From Atopsyche davidsoni (taxonomy: Eukaryota > Arthropoda > Insecta > Trichoptera > Hydrobiosidae), in assembly GCA_022113835.1 (NCBI GenBank), contig JAILWY010000002.1, positions 11,882,501 to 11,946,500 on the forward strand: a DNA stretch of 64,000 bases, read 5' to 3'. Numbering within the stretch: position 1 is the stretch's first letter; each line of letters starts with the position of its first letter. Below the pieces are notes generated by a model. It worked only from the letters and a program-made list of their open reading frames with translations. It did no database searches and was not told the origin of the DNA. This document shows, piece by piece, positions 35,670 to 48,702 of the stretch. The position numbers and the translations under genes are program-made.

Positions 35670-38600
35670 ACATCATTCGTTCAATATCACTACCGTAATG
35701 TAACATTTCAATGCCACACGTTTGATATATTATTCTAAAATTAATTACATCAGATATAAAGCGCGTATTATGCGAGTTCTGCGCATTGTGATAATGTTGG
35801 ATAAACACGTGTGCTTATGGGTAATTTCGGAACCGGTTTTCACCATAGCCTCTTCCAGTCGCCATGGCATTACACGTACGTACGTGCTATACGTAAATTA
35901 ATTCAACGTGTGAATTGATTAAATTATTATCGAACTTGCTTTTTCAGAATTAACTCGAATAGTGCTTGTTAAACATTTTATACTCTAGCAGCGGAAATAA
36001 TAAAAAAAAATATCACTTAAAACAACTGACCTTTCAATAATTATTACCATATAATATATTTATTTATAAAATATGAAAACACAGGATTAGATGTCGATAA
36101 TAATGATTGTCTGCTTGTAATGATGTCGCATTACTGTTGAACCTTGATTATTGAGCCTGTTTTTTTTATTCTGACTTTTACAAAAAAAATTCAACTTAAA
36201 ACTAAAAAATGTTTTGTTCACTAATGACATGTTACGTTACTTTTTATATCATGCGGTATATCCTAAAGTTTTTTTTTTATTTTATACTCAAAAGATTTCT
36301 TAGCAGAGGCTTTTCGATAATAATATTGATTATTTGTTAAATAATATTGATATTGTATTTAAAATACCTTTATTTGGAAACCTATCCTTGTTCGTTTGCA
36401 TAAACACACTATTGAATATATCATAATATGTATGGTAATTTCGTTTATTATTAAACTTTAAACCTGGACCCATGTGACTTATTGTAATTTGTAATTATTT
36501 CAAACAAAAAAAATATTTTTTAATTGACAAAATAATATATTTTTTTAAGGTTTTGTACTTAGACTCGGTGCAATGTTCTTCAGGTCAGAGCGGTTTGTAA
36601 AATCGTTTCGATTATCTTAACAAAACACAAGACATTTTTAAAATAATTACAATTGATAAAAATTTAATAAATACTTTTAATAATAACATTTGTATACATT
36701 TATATATGTGAAGAATGTTCTTCTTGCATTGAGCAGACAAAAATTATTATTGAAACCAGAAATATATCCACCATTTTTTTACATGCAGTCTCCTTAAGCA
36801 AAAACAGGTATTTACTAAAAATAATCCAATAAAAAATCATAAAATTAATATAAATGGCATAATATATTTATGTTTGCGACATTTGAGTTTTCAAGACACA
36901 GTTGAAGGACAAAAACGTTGTTTATCAAAATATGTAAAAAAAAAAATTAAAAAGTACGCTAAATAAGTGTTCGACGAAAAATTTGTGAATTTTTTCCACG
37001 TTTTTGTGCCCGAATTTTTAATTCTAATAGCCCTTCAACAAAGCAAATATCGAATTGCCTTTAACTGCTTTCGACTGCTTGACTACTTGCTCCTTCCTTT
37101 GATACAATTACACGATGTTATAGGCTCTCTCGTTGAATAAAGAGCAATATTATTCAAAATGTATTATTAGTTGTAATAGTATATTGATTTATATTTAATT
37201 GTTTTTGTCACGCTGCTTTGACATGCCTCTAGACTTCATGTAATTAATGGACAATGCCATTTCTTGTTATTTATTCATCAGTGATGTGCTGCATTCGATT
37301 GTCGTTAAAGATATACGGGCATCAATGTTTGACTTAGTAATCCAAGATGATATAAATGCATACTTCATCCAAACGTCATATTTTGTGTATTAATATAAAT
37401 ATATATTAATACGCAAGTAAGAAAAAGTTTCGATTATCGGGCTGGTTAGGGGTATAGAATATAATTTTTTAACATTGGAGAGTCGTAGATGTTTCAGCAG
37501 ACCAATACTAGAGTAAAATCCTGAAAAGTGTATCAGCATACTGGAACATGTCGATCGTGTGGAAGAACGAAATATTTCGATACAGGCAAAGATATTATAC
37601 CCTGAGGTGTAGTACTATGCATTTATAATGAAAAAAATAACTTAGCCACCAGATAATTTTCTTACTGTTGTAAGCACGTAAGAGATGTGTACATATTCAC
37701 CAATTCGTTAATATGTAATATCCACATATATTCTGATGAGTTTTTTCTGTGACAAATTGTTTATGGCCTTAAAAATGTCAATAGCGTACAAAGTCAACTT
37801 ATGTTTTAAACAAATTTTTAGGAAAAATATTTATTTAAAATAAAAAAAAAATTATTTTATTAGTAATTATTGTTCTACTTCAATCTTTGGAATTAAACTC
37901 GCCCGAAGTTGGGTTGAGTAAATAGATATAATTGCAAAGTATTCAAAAAAATCAATAATTTTTTTGAATACTTTTTTTTAATTTATTAGTAGTATTTTCA
38001 CTGTCTATAGCACAAAATCAATTCAGCATTTCACTTAGATTATTCGATCATTACCTATTACGTTATTTATTGACCGCGCTTCACGCCTTTTGCACGCCTG
38101 AAGTATTCCTTAATTATATATACTTATGAATTATATTGTTCAAGGTCATATATACACTCTGTTGCTGCGACACGTAGTACAACAATGAAATCATTACTTC
38201 CACTTAGTAATGATATTCAGATAAATAAATTAAAATATACATTGACACTGTTCATCATATATAAAATACAATTATCAATTGTTCAAACTGTGAAGAACAA
38301 GTAAATTAAATTAATTTGTTTTTGTTGTAGATTAAATAATGGAATATTCGTATTGCAGGTATTTTTTGAAAGACTAAAATAATATATAATATATACATTG
38401 TTTCGAGTTCAGCTGTTTTTTTCATAATTTAATTTTTGATTGGTAATTGCCAGGATCTTTCAGTTTTTGAAAAGTTGTTTAACGGGATCAACATTAAACA
38501 AGGTCGTGCAATACAACCATTGGGTATTTCCTATAAATTTTTTTTGTAAAGATTATCGCTTTATTGCGTTACTATAAAAAAAAACGACTTTTTAGACTTT

Positions 38601-38730
38601 TATGGGTTTTGTGTAACGTATTTGATTATTATTAATAATATTTATCAACTTCATCCCACCACTTAGAGATCGTTTGACATTTGTTTTTTTTTGCGTTTCT
38701 ATTTTATCAAAACTAAAGTGCAAATTCAAA
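35670..38730. other. AT-rich, no gene seen
   Basis: Only short A/T runs and chance frames are visible, plus a possible diverged copy of the 26.3-kb candidate at 37.0-37.1 kb. Confidence 0.45.
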
Positions 38731-38740
38731 GAATGCATAT

Positions 38741-38932
38741 TTATTCGCTGGTTTCTTTTCCCAGCCAAGCAGCCCCTTTCTCTAGCGTTTCATAATCCTT
38801 GTATTTTTTAATCCTTATACGTAGCGAATAAAGAGAGATCAGTTGAAAGACTCTGCTCTGATATTTTTCCGAGGACAGATCATCTTTCGCAACCGTGGAA
38901 GCCTTAACATATCGATAAAAAAATGTTTTATC
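38741..38932 (-). CDS. Candidate terminal exon, unrecognised protein
   Basis: An excellent acceptor (a pyrimidine-rich run then CAATTCGCAG) precedes 63 codons reading DKTFFYRYVKASTVAKDDLS, SEKYQSRVFQLISLYSLRIR and a Lys/Tyr-rich end KGAAWLGKETSE, stopping at TAA 38741. AATAAA overlaps the stop. The region is markedly less AT-rich than its flanks and the peptide reads like a real charged C-terminus. Family unknown. The upstream exon was not found. Confidence 0.45.
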   Translation of the reverse strand, partial: DKTFFYRYVKASTVAKDDLSSEKYQSRVFQLISLYSLRIRIKKYKDYETLEKGAAWLGKETSE

Positions 38933-38984
38933 CTGCGAATTGAATTGCAAAAAACATGTATCTTTGTTTTGTTTCAAACCGTGA

Positions 38985-41900
38985 ACAATTTATAATTTTA
39001 ACAGAATTTAAAATGATGATTTTTCTCCCGGAAAAATGTTAGGCTATATTCACAATAATTCTTTGAGACACGACTTGCATCGCATTATTCAAAGCATTTA
39101 TTATAGAACTGCGTTATAATATTCGCATTGTGCTGCCTGACTTTGAGATATTCTTATTTTCCTAAAAGTAATAATTAAATAATAATAAAAAAAACTCGCA
39201 TTGAAATCATTCCTAAACACCGCGGCTTAAATCAATATTAGTACTGTACATATTAGATTATTTTATTAAACGACAAGATAAATTAATAAAGGCTGATCCG
39301 TCCGTTCATTAATATGCACTCGACCTCTAATATTCAAGAATTTAATAATATATATTAAATTTTTAACGAGTAGTCGGGTGGCTGAAATCTGAAATTCAGA
39401 ATTGACCTTTTGATTGCGTTTTCAGCGTGGAATTCGGAAAACCAACAAAACACCTGCTTGTAAATCAGCCGATGTTAACGAAGTTATTTTTCTCTCTTTT
39501 GAGAAAACATTGAACCGATGTGATATATCATAGACATTAAATGAATGTATATTTTTTTCTAATCTTAAATTATCGTTGTCTTTTAATATTTATTGTATTT
39601 AGGCAATTCTTAAAATAAAAACTCGTTTTGTTTAATATGTATGTGAAAAAAAATATGTGTTACAATCTCCAAAAATAACCATGGTACCGGGTCCGATATT
39701 TCATAATATTGGACTAGAAAAAATACAGTATAACATCTAAAAACCGGTATTTTTGTTAACCGTTTGTTTTAATTTTATTAGTACTAAAAACCAAACTATT
39801 AAAAACATTGTACAAATAAAAAATGTTTAAAAAATATGTATTATGGTATACTACAAAATAAACACTTCTGCAAATGATCCAAACATCATTGTACCTTCTT
39901 ATGTGATTATTATTTCTTTATAAATATAGATTGGATGTTGACAAGAATATAGAACAGAACTGAATCTGTTGATGCCTTTATTCATAATATCGTTTATTTA
40001 ACAATATTTAAAAAAATGTACTTGGCAGTTTTGTTTTTCTTCAAATCTTTAACCTGAATTTTCTCTTAACAAGGGAATTCTGTTCATAGGCTATTGTGCA
40101 TATATTATTTAAAACGGAGTATTTCAAATCAAACCAGTCTGCCGTGAATGGACTCATGTAAGATTATTTATACCAAATAAATAATTTATGATTCCTGAAA
40201 ATTTGCTAGTGAACGATCGATTTTACAGTGCTGTGTCTAATTAAATTTAAGCTGCCTTTGATTTTTTTACAACCATTATAAATAACCAAATGACATCTAT
40301 TACAAAAAATTGGTCATGTTTATTTTAAATGTTGATATTGAATAAAATTACCAAATAGCTGTTAGTTTGCAAAAAATTTGATGTATTTGCATTAAATATA
40401 AATTTTAACAAATTCGCCTAACCTTTCGTGGTTAGCTTTCTTTAATTTGATGTTAAATGATTTACATAAACTGTTGATTAATAAATTATAAACAGGAGCT
40501 GATTGGCACTAGAATTACTACTCTCTTTCGATCTCTACTTATAAAAGAAAACGGCACTTGAACCGTTACGAAATCTTACACCATTTTAAAGTTATGCGTA
40601 AACAACTCTTTCTTATAAAATAGAGAGACTTTCTCTCTTGAATTTGCATACGTTCAACTGCCAAAATCAACACAGCTTATTGAAGTGTAAAATAGTCAAC
40701 ATATTACTCAATGTTGAGTGTTTTTTTTCTGAAGTACCATGAATGCCTGGACTGTCGACCAAAAAACACGGGTTGAATAACTGAGAAAAGATGCCAGTGC
40801 AAGCAATAGCGATGTCATACATACACGGATAAAAATGTAAGAAGTTACAATGCTTAATTTATAATTTAAAAAAAATACAAATACATACTTGTATAGAAAT
40901 AATGAAGCATGCTTTCGAAGCAGTAACGATGCCTCAATTGTCCAAAAATCAACTTACAATTCAATTCATCAAAAACATTCACCTCTGGTAGCGAGAAAGG
41001 GTGCCTCTGAGGCAGCTACAGTGCCTTATATGTCAAAAAAAAAAATTAAACAAAATATCTTACCGTCTATCAAATCCTGCCACACCATCATCTTGTCAAG
41101 GAGGGAAGAAAGCAAGTCCACAATTTTCACGAGAACTGTTAGTTATTATATTTTTCACTTTTGCGGTGTGCGTCAACTCTTATTCACTTTGTTTAACTTA
41201 TTGTCAGGTTTCTCTTATTTATATAATTTATGTTTTATTTTAAGACTGAGTAATGTTCATTTCATCGGTGCGGTGATAAATTATAGACTTAAATCAATTT
41301 ATCAGCCTAGTAGCAGGATTTGAATTTAATAATACAGATTAATAATGAGCGCTGAAAAATGTAAATAATACACGTAAAATATTTTATACCTCCTGAAGAA
41401 AATTTTTTTTCACGTCGTTTCCTAATATTTCGCCTGCTAATATATGAATATCCTTTGACCCAATTGAGGCAGTTTGATATACGCTTTCGGAGATGGAACC
41501 AGTGACATCTTGTTCACGAGTCAATGGGACTAACCATTGAGTCAGCTGAAAGTATTCGTGAAAATCAATGCGAATCATTCAAGTCGTTGGAAATCTTTTG
41601 CAATATTGATGATTTCTTTTTTGGCACAGCTGGGTGTTAGTCAGCACGCGAGTTGAGTACCAGCACAGAAGCCTGGCTTGCCTTTTTATCTTTGTACTAC
41701 AAGCAGGAGACATCCATGAATGCATGCATATAAACACGAGAACGGGAAGTCTATAACACCAAGAGTATTTATATTTTTTGCTGTTGAATTCTTCTGGTAG
41801 CTTTTAAAATAAAAAAGTAACGATTTGTTTTACCACAGTGCCGTTGACACAACATCAATATTGATGTCATTGTTACTTTGACATCAGACTTATTATTTGC

Positions 41901-42640
41901 ATAAATCGGCCCATTGTTTATCTGACAATTTGACAACTACATGAATACACTGTTTACTACGCGTTGAAATTTTTAAATATATTTATTATTCATAAGTTTT
42001 TTTTAAAAACTTTTGACTCATAGACATTCTTTCTATGGCAGATATTTTACTGACGTGTTATAGAGCGCATACCATAGATTGTTTTGACATTCCAGTATTG
42101 TAAAATGTATTTTGTAGAGTCAATTCAAATTAATAATAACTAATACCTATAACTAAATCAGATTAATGGGGTAAAAGTAAAGTTTAATTCGTACCTAGTA
42201 AATATATACTGTATAGACACGTAGGTATATTAACACTATACTTTAGAAGGACCTGGGAACCCACTACACTATTCTCCATAAGAAAACCATGAACACTGGA
42301 TTAGCATAAGTATTATATATGCTCAGTGAGGCACCCGAAGAAGAAAATAAACAAGAAATGTATCAACTATATCTATCGTTTTTGCAACGAGAGCTTTTTC
42401 ATGGTGTAGAGACATTTTGATATCTGTATCATGAAATTGTTATTGCAGAAAAAATAAGTATGGCCATATGCAATTAAGTATATATAATTTTTTTTTATTA
42501 TTATTCATCTACTTCGTTGCGTTAAGATTTGAGCGTACGTGTGAGCACACCATTTAAGTACACGCGAATCCTAAATATTGACACATGTGTTTATCATAAA
42601 AACTGAAACTATCTTGACGCGGTCTAACACAGAATAGAAC
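38985..42640. other. AT-rich, no secure gene
   Basis: A 144-codon plus frame at 40889-41323 has AT-driven composition, overlaps an equally open frame and has no splice support. The SINE at 41.4 kb is the only identified item. Confidence 0.4.
41440..41562 (-). repeat. tRNA-derived SINE
   Basis: On the minus strand GCTGACTCAATGGTTAGTCC (A box) is followed by CACTGGTTCCATCTCCG (B box) at tRNA-like spacing. Confidence 0.55.
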
Positions 42641-42719
42641 AAATCCAACAGTGCGATTGTTGTCTCAAATTTTTTTTTCTCTCACTTTTGTTATAATGAA
42701 TTCGTCACATTCGTCTTCA

Positions 42720-43540
42720 CAACTTGTCACTGGAGAGTGCCGCGGTACTTTGGTCTCGGCACTGGACTGCCTCTCGGGAGTCGGCCACGTGTCGCGACTG
42801 ACTGCCCCGCCGGCGTGGTTTCCGCGACAGCTCTGTCCGCGCAGGCCTTCGGAATCAAATAGTGAATTACTCTCCTCGATTACGTCCCCGGCCCGAGCTC
42901 TCGGGTCGGCTAGGGATGGGAAAGCGCGCCGACTCACGATCTTATTTTTTTTTATTTTTTTTTTTATTTACATAATTTATTACTATCGCATATTTCATAA
43001 AAAAAAAACCTTATTTTAAAATATTATATTATATGATTTTTTATTCATTATTTTAAAAAATATCTTCATAGGTTTTGGCAGCCGTTGTTATACTAGAAAC
43101 CGTACCATTGATAAAATGCGCGAGTACAATAGATCACGGATGTAAATAAATTAACTTATCATAGAAAATGAGTTGTTTTAAATAAAATACCGTTATTTTT
43201 GATATTGGTTACCGGTTTCGCCAACCTTTAAAGCTGGCATTATCAAAGTGATAATCAGAAGAAAAAAATAAGCTAACGTGGATGCAGAATTCAAGTACAG
43301 CTGTGAAGGACTAGCCCAGGATAAATAAATGTTCAGTGAGGTGATCGCCAACCTCCTCTGAGGTGAGGCGATCAACTGTTTTTTTTTTTTTTACTTAGTG
43401 ATCGTGAGCGTGAGTGGCTTGCGACTGGCGTGAGTGGCCGGCGAGTCTGATGAAGGTCAGTGAACTTGGCATTGGGGAAAGTGGGCGCGAGGAGAGGGCG
43501 CCGCGCTGGACCAAACCGAGCAGAGCCGGCGCGTGGAAGA
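42720..43540. other. Two GC-rich blocks, unassigned
   Basis: Blocks at 42720-42930 and 43400-43530 are CG-rich. The first is open on both strands; neither shows splice sites or a known domain. They may be promoters or repeat heads. Confidence 0.3.
43195..43255 (-). repeat. Family A repeat copy
   Basis: The minus strand reads TTTGATAATGCCAGC, loop TTTAAA, then GGTTGGCGAAACCGGTAACC, the same box-hairpin-GAAAC unit as at 34.2 kb. Confidence 0.8.
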
Positions 43541-43705
43541 CTATAATGTTATTAATTTATTAATTATGTACTCTTTGCCTATTTTTACTGGCATTGCTAT
43601 TTTTATAAACATCATTTTTTTCGGTTTAATCTATTTTAAATAGATTTAACTCTCCGAAGTTATGGTCTTGGTACTAGGGCTATTTAATGGATAATTTTGT
43701 AAATA

Positions 43706-43740
43706 TTTGAAGATGCTCTCAGTGCCGAAACTGAAACGTC
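43706..43740 (+). repeat. Family B motif copy
   Basis: TTTGAAGATGCTCTCAGTGC followed by CGAAACTGAAACGTC. Confidence 0.78.
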
Positions 43741-44291
43741 ATATTTTAAAAAAGAAACGCGGCTCAATATTCAAGAATAGAATATTAATAACATTTCTTA
43801 TTAGTTATTATTTCTATCATAGAAAAATGGAATTATCGTCGTTCCAAAGCGATATCCAGTTTTTATTTGACGGTCTATATTTTCGTTAAAAAGACAATAT
43901 GTACAGTTAATATGAATAGCCAATTGGCTGGGAGATTACGGTTATTATGTTATATATATATACAGCATTGACGGATTTGATTTTTGAAAATAATATAGGG
44001 TATATGAAAATAATGACTTATCCAAACATTATATACATAACGTATATTCTATTCAATATTTTTCACAGAAAGTACTTGGTGAAATTATAATTTAATATTT
44101 TAAATAAAATGGGGAAAATATCCCGTAATTATTTTATTTAAAATATCACGTTTATACATCTCATAACATAAATACATAGTAAATTAATTGTATTTAGTGG
44201 ATAGTGGTTTTTTTACTTTTCACTAATTTTACATATATTTTTTTAAAGAGTTTTTCGTTTTATTGCACATAATTAAAAAAATATATATATA

Positions 44292-44588
44292 CAGAAAAAC
44301 TTTTATACATCGGACATCTATTAAACACACTTCGGATATAACGGACAAAAAATCCGGTCAAACATAAAAATATAATTTTTTACAACCAGCATCGACGAGT
44401 GTCCGAAGACAATCGAATATAATTTTGTGGTTTTTTTTTTATTTATATCTAAATACATACAGTGTATTTTCAAAAAAAAAAGTAAAAGTTTATTTTATAC
44501 CTATTTTTATACAACGGACTTTCGGCTTTAACACATACCTCCTCCCCCCAATAAGTCCATTATATCGTGGTTTTATTGTATTACAATG
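44292..44588. mobile_element. pogo/Tigger-like MITE, 297 bp (inverted copy)
   Basis: This is the same family as the 58.7-kb element but inverted. It ends TATATCGTGGTTTTATTG next to TA, and its left end CAGAAAAACTTTTATACATC also abuts TA. It shares the internal segment TATTTATATCTAAATACATA and the GACACTCGT / ACGAGTGTC segment. It is internally diverged and non-coding. Confidence 0.7.
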
Positions 44589-44589
44589 C

Positions 44590-46300
44590 CCCGGGGCGGC
44601 CCTGCGCAGCTGCGGATGGACTCGCGTAGAAAGTGAAACCGGCGCGGGACAAAGGCGACGACGTGTTGCATTAGTTCTCGGCGGCTCGCGAAAATGTTAC
44701 ACGCGGTGACGTCAGTCGCGCGACAGAACCGGAATTAGAATGTAGCCAGGCTTTTACGCAATTTGTTTGTTTTTTTTTTTTTTTTTTTAATTTCGGCCTT
44801 TTCTGATTTTCATTTTTGCAGCCGCCGGCTTTCTAAACTTCACCTATCTCTTTTTTATGGTGCCCGGTTTCGGGCCGAATTCGAAAGCCCCGATACGGTC
44901 GCCTTTTCACGTTGCGATCTGGTAAAAAAATGTGCGTTCGGATTGCACAGTCTGAATTTTGGTCTCTGCTGAAATACACAAGGCGTACAATGAAGGCGGT
45001 CTCCGAAATTGTTCGTATTTTTAAGGGTTGGTTGGGCAGTGTTGGTGTCACCGAGTACTCTTTTCGTCACACTGAAGGGCTGAAGCATGCAAGAATGCAA
45101 GTATACAGTATAACTAAGTATCATATTAAAAATACTAGAATTTCTCGTAAGCATTTATTGTAACGCATAAGCGGTTTAGCGAACTGGACGGAGGACAGCA
45201 TTCCTTATTTACGCTAAAAAGTAAAAGTGACACCAGAAAGTGAGTGTGTGAAAGCTCTGCTCAGTAGAGCTTCGGCTTGAACCTCTTAGACTCTGAAAGG
45301 CTCAAGCCGATTCATTAGCGTCGAAAGACACAAATCATTACAACACAAACAATACAATTTTGTAATTCTGTGCAAGTAATATATTTTACTAAAAAATTCG
45401 GCTTTCAGTTTCTTTTTTCAAGTGGCACTGTGAGTTTAGAAACGCACAGCGTCATTATTATTATTCATGTTTAACTACCGAACATTACGTCTAAATTTCA
45501 CCGATGTATTTTCAGATTAGCATTATTACCGGAAGCGCTGGAGTTTTCTCAGACGTCTTCAAAAGTCGATTATAATGAAAATCGTCACAATCCGACGGTT
45601 TTTTTTTTCTCTCTTATCTTGCGAGATACGATTTCTAAGGAAAGCGAAATTTCCGCAATTGTCAAAGACAATGTCGGCGGCTGCCGGCCAATGGCGCCGC
45701 GAGTTCCGCATTCGGACCGACCAAAGCATTTGCATACGTCTGTGCTTCCGCAGTACTTCCTTACATACAACCTGGACTAATTATTATAGACAAACTGTAT
45801 TTTTTAATTAAAAAAATATATTTACAAAAGAGGAGTATTTTTTTAACCCGACAGTTGATCGCATACCGGAAATTCAGGTAGCTACAATGTTTGCAGGCCT
45901 TGAAGTGATCTATGTGGTTTACTCAAAATAGCGTGGAGTCTCACAGTACGCGCTATTTTTTTCAACCTGTTGTATTTATCCTAAGCATTAGCAACATTCC
46001 CCCGCGCGGAGGTCACACGGCAGGAGTCGTTAATCTCTTCGCGTTTGTTTTCACGGATTCTTTCAAAGATGCTGGGATTAGGAGTCGAACCTTGTAAAAC
46101 GCTATCTTATATTTGCTGTCGTTATTTTTATGTTTTTTTTTCCCATGAAAAATACATTGATTTATTTTAATTTACGTTAATGTATGCCTTCGTGTTTACA
46201 AAACAAACAAAAAAAATGTATATATAACCCTATGACGATCGCGCACGAGTAAAATATGCCTAGTTCAATTCTCGTAATGTTAAATTATATTCATCAACCT
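44590..46300. other. Mixed composition, no secure gene
   Basis: CG-rich patches at 44590-44720 and 45660-45750, and an 83-codon plus frame at 44912-45163, were examined; none has splice support. GCTTCGGCTTGAACCTC...GGCTCAAGCCGA at about 45270 forms an imperfect hairpin. Confidence 0.35.
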
Positions 46301-46465
46301 GCTGTTAAACGTAAGCAACTTTAATGATAGAATGGATTATATATATAGTTTTATAAATATATTTGTCAAAAAAATAACGTTCGTAAATATTAACATCACA
46401 ATTTCCCAGTGAAATTTTGAACCGTACATAATTTAAAAAAAAAAATCGATTTATTATCACATTGT

Positions 46466-46600
46466 ATGCGGGGCGCATGTTAAGTCGCTTTTGGTGGACT
46501 CGTACTAGAGCGCGGGTCGCATATAAATATGTTTTTGATAGACTGACGGTAAAATGCGGGTCGCTTGTAAATATACGTCTGTACGAACTAGCGCACTGTT
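46466..46600. repeat. ~44-bp tandem repeat, three units
   Basis: GCGGGTCGC-type cores recur at 46466, 46509 and 46553, each followed by TATAAATAT-like sequence. The spacing is 43-44 bp. It lies just upstream of a piggyBac fragment. Confidence 0.6.
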
Positions 46601-46867
46601 TGTATGGCGTCACTAAGGTCGGAACTACCCAGGTAAAAAGAACAATGGGGTAGTTTTTGGTTAGCGACACATTTGTTGCGTTGAGATAACGCTACCTGAT
46701 CCTACTAGCGGTCGTATGTTTCTTCAAGGTTGGTTTTACATTATAATTTACGTATTTTGTTTGAAAATTTTGCGTTAAAATTATATTATGTTTGTGATGG
46801 TGAAAAAATCCTAAAAACTTTTTTTTGTCCCTTTTATATCAGACGGTTAACTTTTTTCGGTTTTTTT

Positions 46868-47115
46868 ATTTACTCGCTACGGAAGAAAGCCCTCCTCAAG
46901 ATCCAGGACCATCTACATCTACGGCCAGCAGACGTCGTGATCCCCCAGGAAGATTGTCCATGGATATGAGGAACGGGAAAAACATTCAGAGACAATGTCG
47001 TGTATGCGCGGTCAGCAAAGTGCGCAGTATGACTAGGTGTATTTGTAAATTTTGCGAAGTTCCTCTTCACAGAGGCAAATGTTTTGAAAGATATCACACT
47101 CTCAAACATTATTGA
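46868..47115 (+). pseudogene. piggyBac transposase C-terminal fragment
   Basis: The frame gives ESPPQDPGPSTSTASRRRDP, RQCRVCAVSKVRSMTRCICK and FCEVPLHRGKCFERYHTLKH Y to TGA. The CxxC...CxC...CFxxYH pattern is the Cys-rich zinc-binding tail of piggyBac transposases, which binds the element ends. The DDD catalytic core is absent upstream. The tail is intact and open, so the truncation may be recent or the tail may have been kept. Confidence 0.85.
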
Positions 47116-47439
47116 TTCGTTTTATGTTTAGGTATTGATTCGTTTTATGTTTTGAAATTGAGTTTAAAAAACGGTTTTTTTTTTCAATTTCCTTGATAAA
47201 AAATCTATGTTCGAATGTAGAATTTATGTTCACAGAACTGTGAATAATACAACTATAAGTAATACAAAAAACTATATATAAAAATCAAATGAGTATTTTC
47301 CAAGTTATCGCACTTTACCCAAACGCTCCACGCATAATTAACAACACAGGTTATATAATTGTTTTCTTTGCCTTCGTGTAATATATATATATATATAATA
47401 GGAGACTTTTAAATCTTTTTTTCCTAGAAAACCAAGTGT

Positions 47440-47760
47440 CTCAATAAGCACACAATGAATCCTTAGAAACTCTCGCCGGGAAAGAGAAATCAGCTGATGC
47501 TCGTGACGTAATTCCACACCGCAAAAACTCTCCCAACCGCCTTCCTTGATCCTTGCGAACTCTTGGGTGCACTTTGATTGCTGAGACTCCCCCGGGTTCC
47601 CCTCGCCCGGCCGAGGTGAGATTCAATCTGAATCCGAAAACTCTCCCAGGTTCCCCTTGTTCGTCTGGCGGCTGATCCTTGCGGCGGAGGTCTCCTCTGA
47701 GTGCACTGTGGTCGCAAAACGTGTTCGTTGTTCTCCACGCCCATTGTCTCGTTAGCGATT
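47440..47760. other. GC-richer block with AAAACTCTCCCA repeats
   Basis: AAAACTCTCCCAACCGCC and GAAAACTCTCCCAGGTTCCC are imperfect repeats inside a GC-richer segment between the piggyBac fragment and Brf1. Frames on the minus strand are open but not convincing. No Brf1 coding is seen here. Confidence 0.4.
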
Positions 47761-48494
47761 TTTTTTATAATTTGCCATTATTATTTAAAATCGTGAAACC
47801 GCAGTATTCTGCAGTTAGATCCTTATAATTATCTTTATTCAACGATTTCGCCCGGTCCCTGACTATTAGATTGAACGTTTAACGTGATCGCTTATTTAAA
47901 ACCTTTTTTTCTTAATGAGCTTCTGACTGAGTCACAAATTTCAGTACATTTCACCTTTTTAGTTTTTATATTAAAATCATACTTTTTCGTTATTCATAAA
48001 TATTTGATAAATCCGCACTTTTAATTCATACAGGTTTGTTCTATACTAGCTCATAAAACTTTAAAATAAATTTTTAAAAGTGCTGTTTTGAAATATCTAA
48101 TAATAAGTCACCAATGGTTCGCTCCTTCTCTAAGATTAATTGTTTGAAAAATCCCAATTTCAATTATATCTGTTACATTTGTGTGTACGCTCCTAGGGAT
48201 TTAAGCCTCTGGACTCTTCTCGTCTCTGTTCACCGGTCTCTGGTTTTCACAGTGAGCCTTATTTCTTAAATCAATGAGTATACATTAAAAAAATAATAAT
48301 ATATATATTTTTTTAAATATCAATGCCATGTTAGAAATTTTTAATTAAAATGCATTTTTAAGAATGTTTTTTTATAATTATTTCAAACCGTGAAATTGGA
48401 GCAAAATCGAAGCAAAAATCATTGAGTAGATCTTTTATATCTTATCAAACACTGCACCACCTGGACGCCACTGCTTTTTCGTTACCATCTACGC

Positions 48495-48640
48495 CAGTGC
48501 TTCTCAAAGTGGTCCCTATGGACCCCAGGGGGTCCCTGGGATCATTCAGGGGGTCCTTAGAAAATTAAAATCGAGTTGGGGGTCCATGAACAACGACTAT
48601 GAAAGGGGGTCCGTGGGCCAAAAGAGTTTGAGAGCCACTG
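48495..48640. mobile_element. 146-bp hAT MITE in a Brf1 intron
   Basis: Ends CAGTGCTTCTCAAA and TTTGAGAGCCACTG form terminal inverted repeats. A perfect 8-bp target duplication, ATCTACGC, lies at 48487-48494 and 48641-48648. Eight-bp duplications with CA...TG ends are diagnostic of hAT elements. The interior is only GGGGGTCC-type repeats with no coding. It ends 62 bp before the first recognised Brf1 exon. Confidence 0.93.
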
Positions 48641-48702
48641 ATCTACGCGATATCGTCGTATTATTTTTCTACGATCTAAGTGATTGTTTTTCCACTTTCC
48701 AG

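Noticed and set aside
40889..41323. 144-codon plus-strand ORF
   Set aside because: AT-driven composition, an overlapping open frame in the same strand, no splice sites or domain.
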